Assembly: GCA_902826635.1 (NCBI GenBank)
Contig: CADEFQ010000015.1
Span: 1 to 58,238, forward strand
Direction: 5' to 3'
DNA: 58,238 bases
Source of the DNA: an uncultured Pseudomonadota bacterium
Lineage (GTDB): Bacteria; Pseudomonadota; Gammaproteobacteria; Steroidobacterales; Steroidobacteraceae
The translations under genes were made by a program, and so were the position numbers. Position 1 is the first letter of the stretch. Each line of letters begins with the position of its first letter. The notes beneath the pieces are model-generated. The model was not told the origin of the DNA and searched no databases. It was given only the letters and a program-made list of their open reading frames with translations. Positions 46,612 through 58,173 of this stretch are shown piece by piece.

Positions 46612-47975
46612 GTGCCGATCGAACGCTCGCCGGGTTCGCCGCCGATTGCGCCGGCAGGCTCGTCGGCGCCGATCGCGCCTACACCGGCGTCTCGACCGAT
46701 ACGCGCACGCTGCGGGCGGGAGAAGTGTTTGTCGCACTCACGGGACCGCGCTTCAATGCGAGCGAGTTCGTCGATGCGGCTGCGGCCGCCGGCGCGGCCG
46801 CCGTCGTCATTCCCGCGCAGCAGGACGCGGCGATTGCGCAGATCGTCGTGCCCGACACGCTCGCGGCACTGACGCGCGCTGCCTCCGCATGGCGCGCGCG
46901 CTTCGCGCTGCCGGTGATCGGTGTCGCCGGCAGCAACGGCAAGACGACCGCGAAGGAAATGACGGCCGCGATTCTCGGTGCGGCCGGCCGGTGTCTCGCG
47001 ACGCGCGGCAACCTCAACAATCACATCGGCGTGCCGGTGACCTTGCTGGGCCTCGACGGCGCGCACGATTTCGCGGTGATCGAGATCGGCGCGAACCACC
47101 CGGGCGAAGTCGCGACGCTGGCGGCGCTCGCGCGCCCGGACATCGGCCTCGTGACGAATGCCGGCGCCGAGCATCTCGAAGGCTTCGGCTCGCTCGAGGG
47201 CGTCGCGAGGGCGGAAGGCGAAATGTTCGCCGCGCTCGCGCCGCAGGGCGTCGCCATCGTGAACGCCGACGATGCGTACTGCGGGCTGTGGCGCGGCATG
47301 ACCCGTGCGCGCGTCGTGACGTTCGGAATCGTTGCCGACGCCGATTTCCGCGCGCGCGACATCGCGACGGAGGTCGGCGCGGCCGGCTTCGCGACACGAT
47401 TCACGCTGCACGCGCCCGCGGGCGCGATCGAAATTCGCATGCCGCTCGCCGGTCACCACAACGTGGCCAACGCGCTCGCGGCCGCGGCGGCGGCGATGGC
47501 AGCCGGCGCGAGCCTCGCGAATGTCGCCGCGGGCCTCGCGAGCATGCGTGCCGTCAAGGGGCGCCTCAATTTCCGTACGACGCGGGCGGGCGCGTGGTTG
47601 ATCGACGACTCGTACAACGCGAACCCGAGTTCGATGCGCGCCGGTATCGACGTGCTCGCGAATCTCGCGGGCCGCCGCTGGCTCGCGATCGGCGACATGG
47701 GCGAACTCGGCGCGCACGCGGAGGCGGCGCACGTCGATGTCGGTCGCTACGCGCGCGAGCACGGCATCGAGCGTCTCTTCGCCACCGGTCCGCTCTCGGC
47801 GCTCGCCGTGGAAGCCTTCGGCGCCGGCGCGCGTTGGTTTCCGGATGCCGACGCGCTGACGCGCGAACTGGACGCGGCGCTCGTCGCGGACGTGCGCCTG
47901 CTCGTCAAGGGCTCGCGCTCGAGCCGGCTCGAGCGCGTCGTCGATGCGCTCGTTGCCGAACGCAAGGCGGGGTAG
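46608..47975 (+). CDS. murF: UDP-MurNAc-tripeptide D-alanyl-D-alanine ligase
   Basis: The 455-residue ligase adds D-Ala-D-Ala, made by Ddl, to the stem peptide. Motifs are [18 protein letters not shown] in the N-terminal domain, the P-loop [28 protein letters not shown] and [16 protein letters not shown]. The ATG overlaps the murE stop (ATGA). mraY starts 8 nt after its stop. Confidence 0.97.
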   Translation: MSADRTLAGFAADCAGRLVGADRAYTGVSTDTRTLRAGEVFVALTGPRFNASEFVDAAAAAGAAAVVIPAQQDAAIAQIVVPDTLAALTRAASAWRARFALPVIGVAGSNGKTTAKEMTAAILGAAGRCLATRGNLNNHIGVPVTLLGLDGAHDFAVIEIGANHPGEVATLAALARPDIGLVTNAGAEHLEGFGSLEGVARAEGEMFAALAPQGVAIVNADDAYCGLWRGMTRARVVTFGIVADADFRARDIATEVGAAGFATRFTLHAPAGAIEIRMPLAGHHNVANALAAAAAAMAAGASLANVAAGLASMRAVKGRLNFRTTRAGAWLIDDSYNANPSSMRAGIDVLANLAGRRWLAIGDMGELGAHAEAAHVDVGRYAREHGIERLFATGPLSALAVEAFGAGARWFPDADALTRELDAALVADVRLLVKGSRSSRLERVVDALVAERKAG

Positions 47976-47983
47976 GGGGAATC

Positions 47984-49069
47984 GTGCTGTACTGGCTCGC
48001 CAAGGAATTGACCGCCGGCTACTCCGGCTTCCACGTCTTTTCGTACCTGACGCTGCGGGCGATCCTCGCGACGATGTCTGCGCTCGCGATGTCGCTGCTC
48101 GTCGGTCCGGCGATGATCGCGCGACTTTCGCGCTACCAGGTCGGGCAGGTCGTGCGCGAGGACGGGCCGCAGACCCACCTGCCCAAAGCGGGCACGCCGA
48201 CGATGGGGGGCGCGCTGATCATCGTCGCGATCTGCGTTGCGACGCTGCTGTGGGCCGACCTGTCGAACCGCTTCGTGTGGATCGTCATGGGCGTCACGCT
48301 CGCATTCGGCGCGATCGGTTTCTACGACGACTACCTGAAACTCGTGGTCGGCAATTCGCGCGGGCTCGCGGCGCGCTGGAAATATTTCTGGCAGTCGGTT
48401 GCGGGCCTCGCCGCCGCCGCTGTGCTCTTCTATTTCGCGAAATCACCGACCGAAACCACGCTCTACCTGCCGATCCTGAAGAGTGTGGCGCTGCCGCTGT
48501 CCGCATTCGGCTTCATCGGGCTCTCCTACCTGATGATCGTCGGCATGAGCAACGCCGTGAACCTCACCGACGGCCTCGACGGGCTCGCGATCATGCCCGC
48601 GGCGATGGTCGCCGCGGCGCTCGGCGTGTTCGCCTACGCGAGCGGCAACGCGGTCTTCGCGAATTACCTCGGCATACCGCCCGTGCCGCAGGCCGGCGAG
48701 GTGCTGATCTTTTGCGCCGCGATGGTCGGCGCCGGCCTCGGCTTCCTCTGGTTCAACTCGTATCCCGCGCAGGTGTTCATGGGCGACATCGGCGCGCTCG
48801 CGCTCGGTGCCGCGCTTGGCGTGATCGCGGTGATCGTGCGGCAAGAAGTCGTGGTTCTCGTGATGGGCGGCGTGTTCGTGCTCGAAACGGCCTCGGTGAT
48901 CCTGCAAGTCGCTTCTTTCAAGCTCACCGGCAAGCGCATCTTCCGCATGGCGCCGATCCATCACCATTTCGAGCTCAAGGGCTGGGCGGAGCCCAAGGTG
49001 ATCGTGCGCTTCTGGATCATCTCGCTCCTGCTCGTGCTCGCGGGCCTTGCGACGCTGAAACTGCGATGA
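47984..49069 (+). CDS. mraY: Phospho-MurNAc-pentapeptide transferase
   Basis: The 361-residue enzyme has about ten membrane helices and moves phospho-MurNAc-pentapeptide to undecaprenyl phosphate, forming lipid I. Characteristic segments are [38 protein letters not shown] and [14 protein letters not shown]. The start is GTG 47984 with GGGGGA about 5 nt upstream; this gives the usual LYWLAKEL N-terminus and the usual length. It overlaps murD by 4 bp. Confidence 0.97.
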   Translation: MLYWLAKELTAGYSGFHVFSYLTLRAILATMSALAMSLLVGPAMIARLSRYQVGQVVREDGPQTHLPKAGTPTMGGALIIVAICVATLLWADLSNRFVWIVMGVTLAFGAIGFYDDYLKLVVGNSRGLAARWKYFWQSVAGLAAAAVLFYFAKSPTETTLYLPILKSVALPLSAFGFIGLSYLMIVGMSNAVNLTDGLDGLAIMPAAMVAAALGVFAYASGNAVFANYLGIPPVPQAGEVLIFCAAMVGAGLGFLWFNSYPAQVFMGDIGALALGAALGVIAVIVRQEVVVLVMGGVFVLETASVILQVASFKLTGKRIFRMAPIHHHFELKGWAEPKVIVRFWIISLLLVLAGLATLKLR

Positions 49070-50412
49070 CGACTCTTCCCGCCACCAGTCGCTATGCAGT
49101 GATCGCCGGGCTCGGGCGCACGGGCCTGTCCTGTGCGCGCTACCTGCACGCGCAGGGCTGGCGGATCGCGGTGACGGACACGCGGCCACAGCCGCCTGAA
49201 CTCGCCGCTCTGCGTGCGCTCGCGGGGGACATCGTGGTACGGACCGGCGGTCTCGATGCGGGCCTGCTCGACGGCGCAGCACTGGTCGTCGCCTCGCCGG
49301 GCCTCGCGCTCGAAGACCGGTTCTTCGTCGCGGCGCGCGCGCGCGGCCTCGAGGTGGTCGGCGACATCGAGCTGTTCGCGCGTGCGGCGCATGCGCCGGT
49401 CGTTGGCATCACCGGCACCAACGGCAAGAGCACCGTTACGACGCTTGTCGGGCGCATGGCGAAGCGCGCCGGGCTCGCCGTGCGCGTCGGCGGCAACCTC
49501 GGCGAACCGGCCCTCGATCTGCTGGGCGACGCCGCGACGACGCTCCATGTGCTCGAGCTGTCGAGCTTTCAGCTCGAAACGACGTCCTCGCTCGAACTCG
49601 TCGCCGCGACGGTACTCAACGTCACCGCGGATCACATGGACCGTTACGCGACGATCGAAGCCTACGCCACCGCGAAGGCGCGGATCTTCGCCCACTGCCG
49701 CACGGCTGTGATCAACCTCGACGACCCGCTCGTTGCCGCGATGCGGGTGCCGTCGGTGGCGCTCACGTTCTCGCTGCGCGCGGATATCGCCGCGGACTAC
49801 GGCCTTGAAGGTCGCGGCGGCGCTGATGGCTGGTGGCTCGTGCGCCGTGGCGCGCCGTTGCTGCCGCTGTCGCAGCTGCGCATCCCGGGCCTGCACAACG
49901 CCGCGAACGCGCTCGCCGCGCTTGCGCTTGGCGAAGCCCTCGGCCTGTCGCTCGAGGTCATGCTCGCGGAGCTGCGCGAGTTCCCGGGCCTCGAGCATCG
50001 TACGCAGTGGGTGGCGGACGTCGCGGGTGTCCGCTACGTCAACGACTCGAAAGGCACCAATGTCGGTGCGACCCTCGCCGCGGTGTCGGGCCTGCCCGGC
50101 ACGCTCGTGATCATCGCGGGCGGCGACGGCAAGGGGCAGGATTTCGCGCCGCTCGCAGCGGCGTTTCGCGACAAGGTGCGCCATGTCGTGCTGATCGGAC
50201 GCGACGCGTCGGCGATCGCCGCCGCGCTGGCGGGCGTGTGTCCGGTCACGCGGGAATCGACCCTCGAAGCGGCGGTGCGCGCGGCAGCGCGCGCGGCGGA
50301 GGCGGGCGACACGGTGCTGCTCTCGCCGGCCTGCGCGAGCCTCGACATGTTCCGCGACTACGCGCAGCGCGGCCAGGTGTTCGCCCAAGCCGTCCGGGGG
50401 CTCGCGGCATGA
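49066..50412 (+). CDS. murD: UDP-MurNAc-L-alanine D-glutamate ligase
   Basis: The 448-residue cytoplasmic ligase adds D-Glu to UDP-MurNAc-L-Ala. Motifs are [16 protein letters not shown] at the N-terminus, the P-loop [33 protein letters not shown] and [16 protein letters not shown]. The ATG overlaps the mraY stop as ATGA. ftsW follows after 13 nt. Confidence 0.97.
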   Translation: MTTLPATSRYAVIAGLGRTGLSCARYLHAQGWRIAVTDTRPQPPELAALRALAGDIVVRTGGLDAGLLDGAALVVASPGLALEDRFFVAARARGLEVVGDIELFARAAHAPVVGITGTNGKSTVTTLVGRMAKRAGLAVRVGGNLGEPALDLLGDAATTLHVLELSSFQLETTSSLELVAATVLNVTADHMDRYATIEAYATAKARIFAHCRTAVINLDDPLVAAMRVPSVALTFSLRADIAADYGLEGRGGADGWWLVRRGAPLLPLSQLRIPGLHNAANALAALALGEALGLSLEVMLAELREFPGLEHRTQWVADVAGVRYVNDSKGTNVGATLAAVSGLPGTLVIIAGGDGKGQDFAPLAAAFRDKVRHVVLIGRDASAIAAALAGVCPVTRESTLEAAVRAAARAAEAGDTVLLSPACASLDMFRDYAQRGQVFAQAVRGLAA

Positions 50413-50425
50413 CGGAGCGCGGCGC

Positions 50426-51601
50426 ATGACGGCGACTACGATGACCTGGGCCCGCTCCGGCGCTCGCGGCGGAGCCTTCCGCACGGACTGGATCACGGTC
50501 GCGCTCGTGCTCGCAATTTCGCTGCTGGGCCTCGTGATGGTCACGTCGGCATCGATATCGATCGCGAACAAGGAGTCGGGCGAGCCGTTCACCTACCTCG
50601 AGCGCCAGCTGCTGCTGCTGTGCATCGGCTGCACCGCGGCGTTCGTGCTGACGCGGGTGCGCACCGAGTTGCTCGAGAAATTCGCGCTGCCGCTGCTCGT
50701 CTTCGCGTTCGTGCTGCTGGTGGCCGTGCTCGTTCCGGGCCTCGGCCACGTCGTCAACGGCAGCCGGCGATGGATCCGGCTCGCGGGCTTCAACTTCCAG
50801 GCGTCGGAACTCGCGCGCCTGCTCGTGCTCATCTTCATCGCGAGCTACGCGGCGCGACGCGAGGCCGAGCTGCGCACGCACTTCGTCGGCCTCATGAAAC
50901 CGCTCGGGCTGCTGGCGCTCGTCGGCGTGCTGCTGCTTGCCGAGCCCGATTTCGGCGCTGCGACCGTGCTCTTCGCCACCGGCTTCGGCGTGCTGTTCGT
51001 CGCGGGCGCGCGCCTGCGCTTCGTGCTCGCGATGACGCTGACGACCGTGGGCGCGTTCGGCACGCTGGTTGCGCTGTCCGGCTATCGCATGCGCCGCCTC
51101 GCGGCCTTTCTCGATCCGTGGGCGGATCCGTTCAACAGCGGCTTCCAGCTGACGCAGTCGCTGATCGCGATCGGGCGTGGCGAATGGTTCGGCGTCGGCC
51201 TCGGGGAGAGCGTGCAGAAGCTGTTCTACCTGCCCGAAGCGCACACGGATTTTCTCTTTGCCGTACTCGCCGAGGAACTCGGGCTCGCCGGTGTCGTGAT
51301 CACGGTGGGCCTTTTTCTCGCACTCGCGTGGCGCGCGCTGTCGATCGCGCAGCTCGCCGCGGATGCGGGACTGAAGTTCCAGGCCTACCTCGCCGCGGGT
51401 TTCGGCCTGTGGATCGGGATCCAGGCGTTCATCAACATCGGCGTCAACATGGGCGCGCTGCCGACCAAGGGCCTCACGTTGCCGTTGATGAGCTACGGGC
51501 GTTCGAGCCTCATCGTGACGATCGCCTGGGTCGGCATCCTGCTGCGCGTGTACCACGAAGCGGCCTCGCGCACGCGTGGACCGGCGACGGTGACCGCATG
51601 A
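50426..51601 (+). CDS. ftsW: Septal peptidoglycan glycosyltransferase FtsW
   Basis: The 391-residue SEDS protein has about ten membrane helices. Family motifs include NGSRRWIRLAGFNFQASELA, LDPWADPFNSGFQLTQSLIA with the likely catalytic Asp in WADPF, YLPEAHTDFLFAVLAEELG and PLMSYGRSSLI. It polymerises lipid II at the septum together with FtsI. It lies in its usual place between murD and murG and overlaps murG by 4 bp. Confidence 0.97.
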   Translation: MTATTMTWARSGARGGAFRTDWITVALVLAISLLGLVMVTSASISIANKESGEPFTYLERQLLLLCIGCTAAFVLTRVRTELLEKFALPLLVFAFVLLVAVLVPGLGHVVNGSRRWIRLAGFNFQASELARLLVLIFIASYAARREAELRTHFVGLMKPLGLLALVGVLLLAEPDFGAATVLFATGFGVLFVAGARLRFVLAMTLTTVGAFGTLVALSGYRMRRLAAFLDPWADPFNSGFQLTQSLIAIGRGEWFGVGLGESVQKLFYLPEAHTDFLFAVLAEELGLAGVVITVGLFLALAWRALSIAQLAADAGLKFQAYLAAGFGLWIGIQAFINIGVNMGALPTKGLTLPLMSYGRSSLIVTIAWVGILLRVYHEAASRTRGPATVTA

Positions 51602-52734
51602 GCGCCGCGACCCCCGCCGCAGTACCCGGCACCGCCACGCGCGGCACCGTAATCGTCATGGCCGGCGGCACGGGCGGCCATGTGTTTCCGGCGCTCGCAC
51701 TCGCGCGGGTGCTGCGTGCGCGCGGCTGCCACGTCGTGTGGCTCGGTACGCGGCAGGGCATCGAAGCGCGGCTGGTGCCCGCCGAAGGGCTGCCGATCGA
51801 GTGGATTTCGATCGGCGGGCTGCGCGGCAAGAGCGCGGCGACACTGCTCGCGGCGCCCCTGCGACTCGCGCGGGCGTTGTACGAAAGCCTGCGCGCGATG
51901 CGCCGCCATCGGCCGATCGTCGTGGTCGGGCTCGGTGGTTTCGTGACCGGTCCCGGCGGCATCGCCGCGTGGCTCGCGCGCCGGCCGCTCCTCGTACACG
52001 AACAGAACGCCATCGCGGGCTACACCAACCGCGTCCTTGCGCGCTTTGCCCGCGAAGTGCTGACGGCCTTTCCCGGCGCGTTCGACGCCTCGCAGGCGAC
52101 CCGCGTGATCGGCAATCCGGTGCGCGCGGAGTTCTTTGCGCTCGGCGAACCCGCGGCGCGCGCCGCCGCACGCGGCGCGGTGCTGCGACTGCTGGTCGTC
52201 GGCGGCAGCCAGGGCGCCATCAAACTGAACACGGTGGTGCCGTTCGCGGTCGCGCGCCTCGCCGGCAGCGCTCGCTTCGAGGTTCGTCACCAGGCGGGGC
52301 CGCGCTGGATCGACGCGGCGCGCAAGAGCTACCTCGACGCGGGCGTCGCCGCTGAAGTCACGCCGTTCATCGACGACATCGCCGAAGCGTACGCCTGGGC
52401 CGATCTCGTGATCTGCCGCTCGGGTGCGCTCACCGTGTCGGAGCTCGCCGCGGCGGGCGTCGCCTCGATCCTCGTGCCCTTCCCGGCTGCCGTGGACGAT
52501 CACCAGACGGCGAACGCGCGCTATCTCGTGCGCGAGGGCGCGGCCCTGCTGCTGCTTGATCGCGAGGTGTCGGCGGAGCGGCTCGCGCGCGAGCTCCATG
52601 AACTGTGTCGCGGCGGTCGCGAGCGCCTCGTTGCGATGGCAGAGCGCGCACGCCGGCTCGCGCGCCCGCGCGCCACCGAGGACCTCGCCGACGCGTGCCT
52701 CGCCGCGGCGCGCTTCGAAGGGGTGGCGGCATGA
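51598..52734 (+). CDS. murG: UDP-GlcNAc transferase MurG
   Basis: The 378-residue membrane-associated GT28 enzyme adds GlcNAc to lipid I, giving lipid II. Motifs are [56 protein letters not shown] and [16 protein letters not shown]. There is an N-terminal extension of about 17 residues before the first strand. The ATG overlaps the ftsW stop (ATGA), and its stop overlaps murC. Confidence 0.97.
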   Translation: MSAATPAAVPGTATRGTVIVMAGGTGGHVFPALALARVLRARGCHVVWLGTRQGIEARLVPAEGLPIEWISIGGLRGKSAATLLAAPLRLARALYESLRAMRRHRPIVVVGLGGFVTGPGGIAAWLARRPLLVHEQNAIAGYTNRVLARFAREVLTAFPGAFDASQATRVIGNPVRAEFFALGEPAARAAARGAVLRLLVVGGSQGAIKLNTVVPFAVARLAGSARFEVRHQAGPRWIDAARKSYLDAGVAAEVTPFIDDIAEAYAWADLVICRSGALTVSELAAAGVASILVPFPAAVDDHQTANARYLVREGAALLLLDREVSAERLARELHELCRGGRERLVAMAERARRLARPRATEDLADACLAAARFEGVAA

Positions 52735-54158
52735 GCGTCCCGATGCGCGACCGGATGCGGCGCATCCACACGATCCATTTCGTGGGCATCGGTGGCAGCG
52801 GCATGGGGGGAATCGCCGAAGTGCTGCTGAACCTCGGTTACCGGGTGCAGGGGTCGGACCTCAAGGCGAATTCCGTCACGCGTCGGCTCGAGGAGCTCGG
52901 CGCAACCATCGCCATCGGCCATCGCGCCGAGAATTCCGAGGCCGCGGACGTCGTGGTCGTTTCGACTGCCGTGTCACGCGAGAACCCCGAGGTCGCGCAT
53001 GCGCTCGAGCGACGCATCCCGGTCGTGCCGCGCGCCGAGATGCTGAGCGAGCTGATGCGCTTTCGCTACAGCATCGCGGTTGCCGGGACGCACGGCAAGA
53101 CGACGACGACCAGCCTCGTCGCGAGCATTCTCGCCGAGGGCGACGAAGACCCGACCTTCGTGATCGGCGGGCGCCTGAAGAGCGTGGGCAGCAACGCGCG
53201 GCTCGGCGCCGGGCGCTATCTCGTTGCGGAAGCCGACGAGAGTGACGCGTCCTTCATGCACCTGCAGCCGATGATCGCGATCGTCACGAACATCGACCAC
53301 GATCACCTCGCGACGCACGGCGGCGATTTCGAGAGCCTGAAGCAGAGCTTCGTCGACTTCCTGCACAACCTGCCGTTCTACGGCCTCGCGGTGCTGTGCA
53401 CGGACGACGCGAACGTGCGTTCGATCCTGCCGAAGCTGTCGCGGCCGATCGTGGGCTATGGCCTCGGCGAGGGCGTGGACCTGCGCGCGGTGAACGTGCG
53501 TCGCGACGGACTGCGCACGCACTACACGGCCGTGAAGCGCGGCGCGGACACGGGGCTCGAGGTGAGCGTGAACCTCGCCGGCCTGCACAACGTGCTCAAC
53601 TCGCTCGCGGCGATCGCCGTCGCGCAGGAAGTCGGCATCGCCGACGCGGCGATCCAGCGCGCGCTCGCGAACTTCCAGGGCATCGACCGGCGCATGCAGC
53701 ACATCGGCGATGTGGCGGTCCGCGGCGGGCCGGTGACGATCATCGACGACTACGGCCATCACCCGGTCGAGATCGCCGCGACGCTCGACGCCGTGCGCCA
53801 GGCGCACGGCGGTCGGCGCGTGGTGCTGGCATTCCAGCCACACCGCTATACGCGCACGCGCGACCTGCTCGACGATTTCGCGAGCGTGCTGTCCACCGCC
53901 GACACGCTGCTCGTGACCGAGGTGTACGCGGCGGGCGAGGCGGCGATCCCGGGCGCGGATGGGCGTGCGATCTGTCGCGCGGTGCGCAGCCGCGGGCAGG
54001 TCGAGCCGGTGTTCGTCGAGAAAGTGGAGGAGCTCCCGCAGGCACTCGCCGCCGTGATCACGGCCGGCGACGTCGTCGTGATGATGGGCGCCGGCACGAT
54101 CAGCGCCGTCGCGCACGAACTGCCGGCGCGACTCGCGGCCGGACAGGGCGCAAACTGA
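52731..54158 (+). CDS. murC: UDP-N-acetylmuramate L-alanine ligase
   Basis: The 475-residue ligase adds L-Ala to UDP-MurNAc. Motifs are [18 protein letters not shown], the P-loop [31 protein letters not shown] and [11 protein letters not shown]. The ATG overlaps murG by 4 bp, and the stop overlaps the murB ATG (TGATG). Confidence 0.97.
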   Translation: MSVPMRDRMRRIHTIHFVGIGGSGMGGIAEVLLNLGYRVQGSDLKANSVTRRLEELGATIAIGHRAENSEAADVVVVSTAVSRENPEVAHALERRIPVVPRAEMLSELMRFRYSIAVAGTHGKTTTTSLVASILAEGDEDPTFVIGGRLKSVGSNARLGAGRYLVAEADESDASFMHLQPMIAIVTNIDHDHLATHGGDFESLKQSFVDFLHNLPFYGLAVLCTDDANVRSILPKLSRPIVGYGLGEGVDLRAVNVRRDGLRTHYTAVKRGADTGLEVSVNLAGLHNVLNSLAAIAVAQEVGIADAAIQRALANFQGIDRRMQHIGDVAVRGGPVTIIDDYGHHPVEIAATLDAVRQAHGGRRVVLAFQPHRYTRTRDLLDDFASVLSTADTLLVTEVYAAGEAAIPGADGRAICRAVRSRGQVEPVFVEKVEELPQALAAVITAGDVVVMMGAGTISAVAHELPARLAAGQGAN

Positions 54159-55060
54159 TGGCAACGCCCGCACTCGCCGCCGATCTCGTGCCGCTCGTGA
54201 AGACGGGCGAGGCCATGTCGCGTCACACCTCGTGGCATGTCGGGGGCCCGGCGCAGATGTACTTCACGCCGCGCGATCGGCGCGATCTGGCGCGCTTCCT
54301 CGCGGCCCTGCCGCCCACGGTGCCCGTGCACTGGCTGGGCCTCGGCAGCAACCTGCTGGTGCGCGACGGTGGCCTGCGCGGTGCCGTGATCGCCACCCAC
54401 AACGCGCTCGGCGCGCTCGAACGGCGCGACGCCGCGACCGTGTACTGCGAGGCGGGCGTGCCCTGCGCCCGCATCGCGAAGCAGTGCGTGAAATGGGGAC
54501 TCGGGCCGGCGGAATTCTTCTCTGGCATTCCGGGCACGCTCGGTGGCGCGCTCGCGATGAACGCAGGCGGCTTCGGCGGCGAGACCTGGAACCACGTCGT
54601 CAGCGTCGAGGTGATCGGGCGGGACGGCGCGGAACACACGCGCGAGGCAAACGCCTACGCCGTCGGCTATCGCAGCGTCCGCGCGCCGGCGGAGGGCGAG
54701 GGCTTTCTCGCCGCGCTGTTGCGATTCGGGCGCCATCCGGCGGCGCACGCCGACGAAATCCGCGCGCTGCTCGAGAAGCGCAAGCTCTCGCAGCCGATCG
54801 GCGAGTGGAGCGGCGGCTCGACGTTCACGAATCCACCCGGTGACCACGCGGCGCGCCTGATCGAGGCCGCGGGGCTCAAGGGCCACCGGATCGGCGGCGC
54901 TTCCGTGTCGACGAAGCACGCCAATTTCATCATCAACCACGGCGACGCCACGGCCGCGGACATCGAAGCGCTGCTCCATCATGTGCAGGCCGTCGTCAGG
55001 AGCCACGCCGGCGTCGAGCTGCATCCCGAAGTGCGCATCGTCGGGGAGACCACATCATGA
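54158..55060 (+). CDS. murB: UDP-N-acetylenolpyruvoylglucosamine reductase
   Basis: The 300-residue FAD enzyme reduces the MurA product to UDP-MurNAc using NADPH. FAD-domain segments are [11 protein letters not shown] and [14 protein letters not shown], then [18 protein letters not shown]. The catalytic Ser is likely the one in SGGSTFTNP. The protein is shorter than E. coli MurB (about 340 residues), which places it in the type II group without the extra loop. It is coupled to murC and ddl by overlaps. Confidence 0.96.
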   Translation: MATPALAADLVPLVKTGEAMSRHTSWHVGGPAQMYFTPRDRRDLARFLAALPPTVPVHWLGLGSNLLVRDGGLRGAVIATHNALGALERRDAATVYCEAGVPCARIAKQCVKWGLGPAEFFSGIPGTLGGALAMNAGGFGGETWNHVVSVEVIGRDGAEHTREANAYAVGYRSVRAPAEGEGFLAALLRFGRHPAAHADEIRALLEKRKLSQPIGEWSGGSTFTNPPGDHAARLIEAAGLKGHRIGGASVSTKHANFIINHGDATAADIEALLHHVQAVVRSHAGVELHPEVRIVGETTS

Positions 55061-56022
55061 AGCTCAACCATCACGCCGGACGCATCACCGAAGTGACCGA
55101 TGCCGTGGCGTTCGGGCGTGTTGCCGTGCTGCTCGGCGGCAGTTCCACCGAGCGCGAAATTTCCCTCCTTACGGGCAACGCCGTGCTCGCGGCGCTCGGG
55201 CGCCGCGGCGTCGATGCGCACGCTTTCGATCCTCGCGAGCGCCCGCTCACCGACCTCCTCGACGGGAAATTCGATCGCGTGTGGATCGCGCTGCACGGTC
55301 CGGGCGGCGAAGACGGTACGGCGCAGGGCGCACTCGAATGCCTCGGCCTGCCGTACACGGGCAGCGGTGTGCTCGGGTCTGCCGTCTGCATGGACAAGCT
55401 GCGCACCAAGCGCCTCGCGGCGGCCGTCGGCATCGCCACCGCCGACTACGTCGTGCTGCGCGGGCCGGAGGATTTTCCCGGCGCGATCGCGCGGCTCGGC
55501 CTGCCCCTGATCGTGAAGCCCGCGACACAGGGCTCGTCGGTCGGCATGTCGAAGGTGGTGCGGGCCGAGGAACTGCCGGCTGCGTGGCAGGCCGCCGCGG
55601 TTCACGAGCCTGTGGTGTTCGCCGAACCCTGGATCACCGGCGGCGAATACACGGTCGCGATCCTGAAGGGTCGCGCGTTGCCCTCGATCCGCATCGAGAC
55701 GCCGAAGGTGTTCTACGACTACGAGGCGAAGTATTTCCGCAACGACACGCAATACTTCTGCCCGTCGGGCCTGGCTGCGAACGCCGAGGCGCAACTTGGT
55801 GCGCTTGCCGCAGCCGCCTTCGACGCCTGTGGCGCCAGCGGCTGGGGACGCGTGGACTTCATGATGGACGGCGCTGGCCGACCGCTGCTGCTCGAAATCA
55901 ACACCGTGCCGGGCATGACCGACCACAGTCTCGTGCCGATGGCCGCGCGCGCCGTCGGCCTCGACTTCGACGATCTCGTCTGGCGTGTCCTCGAAACGAG
56001 TTTCGCGAGGACGCGCGTCTGA
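55057..56022 (+). CDS. ddl: D-alanine-D-alanine ligase
   Basis: The 321-residue ATP-grasp enzyme makes D-Ala-D-Ala for MurF. Motifs are [19 protein letters not shown] (the V before A is read as R-V-A-V-L-L), [31 protein letters not shown] and [15 protein letters not shown]. Its place between murB and ftsQ corresponds to ddlB. It overlaps murB by 4 bp and ftsQ by one base. Confidence 0.96.
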   Translation: MKLNHHAGRITEVTDAVAFGRVAVLLGGSSTEREISLLTGNAVLAALGRRGVDAHAFDPRERPLTDLLDGKFDRVWIALHGPGGEDGTAQGALECLGLPYTGSGVLGSAVCMDKLRTKRLAAAVGIATADYVVLRGPEDFPGAIARLGLPLIVKPATQGSSVGMSKVVRAEELPAAWQAAAVHEPVVFAEPWITGGEYTVAILKGRALPSIRIETPKVFYDYEAKYFRNDTQYFCPSGLAANAEAQLGALAAAAFDACGASGWGRVDFMMDGAGRPLLLEINTVPGMTDHSLVPMAARAVGLDFDDLVWRVLETSFARTRV

Positions 56023-56792
56023 TGCGGTTACGGCCCCAAAATCGGCGCAAGCAGACGGAGCGCGCGTGGCGCCTGCCGGCCATCGACTGGCGGCGGTTCG
56101 CGGCGACCCTGGCGAGCGTCGCCGCGCTCGGTGTCGCGGTCGGCGGCGTCGCATGGACGCTGGACCAGCCGATCGAGACGATCATCGTTTCGGGGCGCTT
56201 CCAGCGCGTCTCGCCGCTCGACATCGAACAGGCCGTCAAGCAGCGGGTGCGCGGCACGGGCCTCGTCAGCGTCAACCTCGAGGCGGTCGGTCGCAGCCTG
56301 CACGGCATACCGTGGGTCGAGAGCGCGAGCGTGCAGCGCGCCTGGCCGCGCGGCCTGCGCGTGCACGTGACCGAACAGGTTGCCGCGGCGCGGTGGGGCG
56401 CCAACGGTCTCCTCAACACGCGCGGCGAACTGTTCATTTCCGAATCGCGCCACATCCCCGCCGAGCTGCCGCAGCTCTCCGGGCCGGCCGGCTCCGAGCA
56501 CGATGTCGCCGCGCGCTATCTCGCCGTGCGCGGCCGGTTGATGGAAGCCGGCATGCGCCTCACGGCGATGCGCCTCGATGCGCGCGGCGCCTGGGAGTTC
56601 GACCTCGACAACGGTGTCACCGTGCGGCTTGGGCGGCGCGACGTCGATGCGCGCTTCGAGCGCTTCATCGCCGCGGGCCTCGCACTCGTCGGGGCGAGAA
56701 GCGGCGACATCACCTACATCGACATGCGGTATTCCAACGGTTACGCGGTGGGCTGGCGCGCGGGCGGCGTGCGGCTCGCGGCCGGATATTGA
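56022..56792 (+). CDS. ftsQ: Cell division protein FtsQ
   Basis: The 256-residue bitopic protein has a basic cytoplasmic tail, one membrane helix (about 28-48), a POTRA domain (IETIIVSGRFQRVSPLDIEQ) and a beta domain (WPRGLRVHVTEQVAAARWG). FtsQ recruits FtsL and FtsB to the septum. The C-terminus IDMRYSNGYAVGWR is well conserved in this family. The ATG overlaps the ddl stop; ftsA begins 6 nt downstream. Confidence 0.95.
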   Translation: MRLRPQNRRKQTERAWRLPAIDWRRFAATLASVAALGVAVGGVAWTLDQPIETIIVSGRFQRVSPLDIEQAVKQRVRGTGLVSVNLEAVGRSLHGIPWVESASVQRAWPRGLRVHVTEQVAAARWGANGLLNTRGELFISESRHIPAELPQLSGPAGSEHDVAARYLAVRGRLMEAGMRLTAMRLDARGAWEFDLDNGVTVRLGRRDVDARFERFIAAGLALVGARSGDITYIDMRYSNGYAVGWRAGGVRLAAGY

Positions 56793-56798
56793 GGAGAT

Positions 56799-58034
56799 AT
56801 GGCGAAACGCGCAGACAGGACCCTGATCGTCGGCCTCGACATCGGCACCTCGAAAGTGGTGGCGCTCGTCGGTGAGGTCGCACCCGACGGCAGCATCGAG
56901 GTGATCGGCCTCGGCTCGCAGCCCTCGCGCGGCCTCAAGAAGGGCGTGGTCGTCAACATTGAATCGACCGTGCAGTCGATCCAGCGCGCGGTGGAGGAAG
57001 CCGAGCTGATGGCCGGCTGCGAAATCCACTCGGTGTTCGCCGGTATCGCAGGCAGCCATGTGCGCAGCCTCAACTCGCACGGCGTGGTCGCGATCCGCGA
57101 CAAGGAAGTCTCCCAGCACGACGTGATCCACGTGATCGATGCGGCGAAGGCCGTCGCGATCCCGGCCGACCAGAAGATCCTGCACGTGCTGCCGCAGGAA
57201 TTCATCATCGACGGGCAGGAAGGCATCCGCGACCCGATCGGCATGTCCGGCGTGCGCCTCGAGGCGAAGGTGCACATCGTGACCGGCGCCGACAGCGCCG
57301 CGCAGAACATCGAGAAATGCATCCAGCGCTGCGGCCTCGAAGTCGACGACGTGGTGCTCGAGCAGCTGGCGTCGAGCTTCGCGACGCTCACCGAGGACGA
57401 GAAGGAGCTCGGCGTGTGTCTCGTCGACATCGGCGGCGGCACCACCGATCTCGCCGTGTTCTCGAACGGCGCGATCCGGCACACGGCGGTGATCCCGATC
57501 GCGGGCGACCAGGTCACGAACGACATCGCCGTGTCGATGCGCACGCCGACGCACTACGCGGAAGACATCAAGGTGCGCTACGCGTGCGCGCTGTCGCAGC
57601 TCGCGAATCCGGACGAAAGCATCGAGGTTCCGAGCGTGGGCGACCGCCCGGCGCGCCGCCTCGCGCGCCAGACGCTCGCGGAGATCGTCGAGCCGCGCTA
57701 CGAGGAGCTCTTCGGGCTCGTGCGCGACGAGCTGCGCCGCAGCGGCTTCGAGGAGGCGATCGCCGCGGGCATCGTGCTGACCGGCGGCAGCGCCAAGATG
57801 GAAGGCGCGATCGAACTCGCCGAGGAAGTCTTCCACGTGCCGGTGCGCCTCGGCCTGCCGCAGCAGGTCCAGGGCCTCACCGATGTCGTCAGGAACCCGA
57901 TCTATTCGACCGCCGTGGGGCTGTTGCTCTACGCGCGCGACAACGCATTGCCGGGAAACCGGGGCCGTTCCATCGGCGGCAGCGCGAAGACGGTGGTGGA
58001 TCGGATGAAGTCGTGGTTTGCGGGGAATTTCTGA
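56799..58034 (+). CDS. ftsA: Cell division protein FtsA
   Basis: The 411-residue actin-like protein tethers FtsZ to the membrane. Motifs are IVGLDIGTSKVVALVGEV (phosphate 1), the 1C-domain stretch GMSGVRLEAKVHIVTGA, DIGGGTTDLAVF (phosphate 2) and VLTGGSAKMEGA (adenosine site). The C-terminal amphipathic helix VVDRMKSWFAGNF is the membrane-targeting sequence. GAGGAG precedes the ATG by 5 nt. A large hairpin separates it from ftsZ. Confidence 0.97.
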   Translation: MAKRADRTLIVGLDIGTSKVVALVGEVAPDGSIEVIGLGSQPSRGLKKGVVVNIESTVQSIQRAVEEAELMAGCEIHSVFAGIAGSHVRSLNSHGVVAIRDKEVSQHDVIHVIDAAKAVAIPADQKILHVLPQEFIIDGQEGIRDPIGMSGVRLEAKVHIVTGADSAAQNIEKCIQRCGLEVDDVVLEQLASSFATLTEDEKELGVCLVDIGGGTTDLAVFSNGAIRHTAVIPIAGDQVTNDIAVSMRTPTHYAEDIKVRYACALSQLANPDESIEVPSVGDRPARRLARQTLAEIVEPRYEELFGLVRDELRRSGFEEAIAAGIVLTGGSAKMEGAIELAEEVFHVPVRLGLPQQVQGLTDVVRNPIYSTAVGLLLYARDNALPGNRGRSIGGSAKTVVDRMKSWFAGNF

Positions 58035-58144
58035 GTGCTTGGAGCTGAGAGCGAAGAGCTTAGAGCGAAGAGCTTAGAGTCGGAGCGCGCGCCTCGCGCC
58101 TCTTGCTCTCGGCTCTCGGCTCTCAGCTCTCAGCTCCAAGCGCT
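58034..58144. repeat. Heptamer-array inverted repeat between ftsA and ftsZ
   Basis: The outer stem pairs 58034-58052 with 58126-58144: 16 perfect base pairs plus three more, one of them G-U. Inward, the left arm reads GAGCTGA, GAGCGAA, GAGCTTA, GAGCGAA, GAGCTTA, GAGTCGG. The right arm reads CTCTCGG, CTCTCGG, CTCTCAG, CTCTCAG. In register, five of every seven bases pair, leaving 2-nt internal loops. It begins at the ftsA stop and ends 29 nt before the ftsZ start. It could slow read-through or protect mRNA ends. Confidence 0.8.
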
Positions 58145-58173
58145 AAGCCGGTTTCAACAAAAGGAGCGATGAG

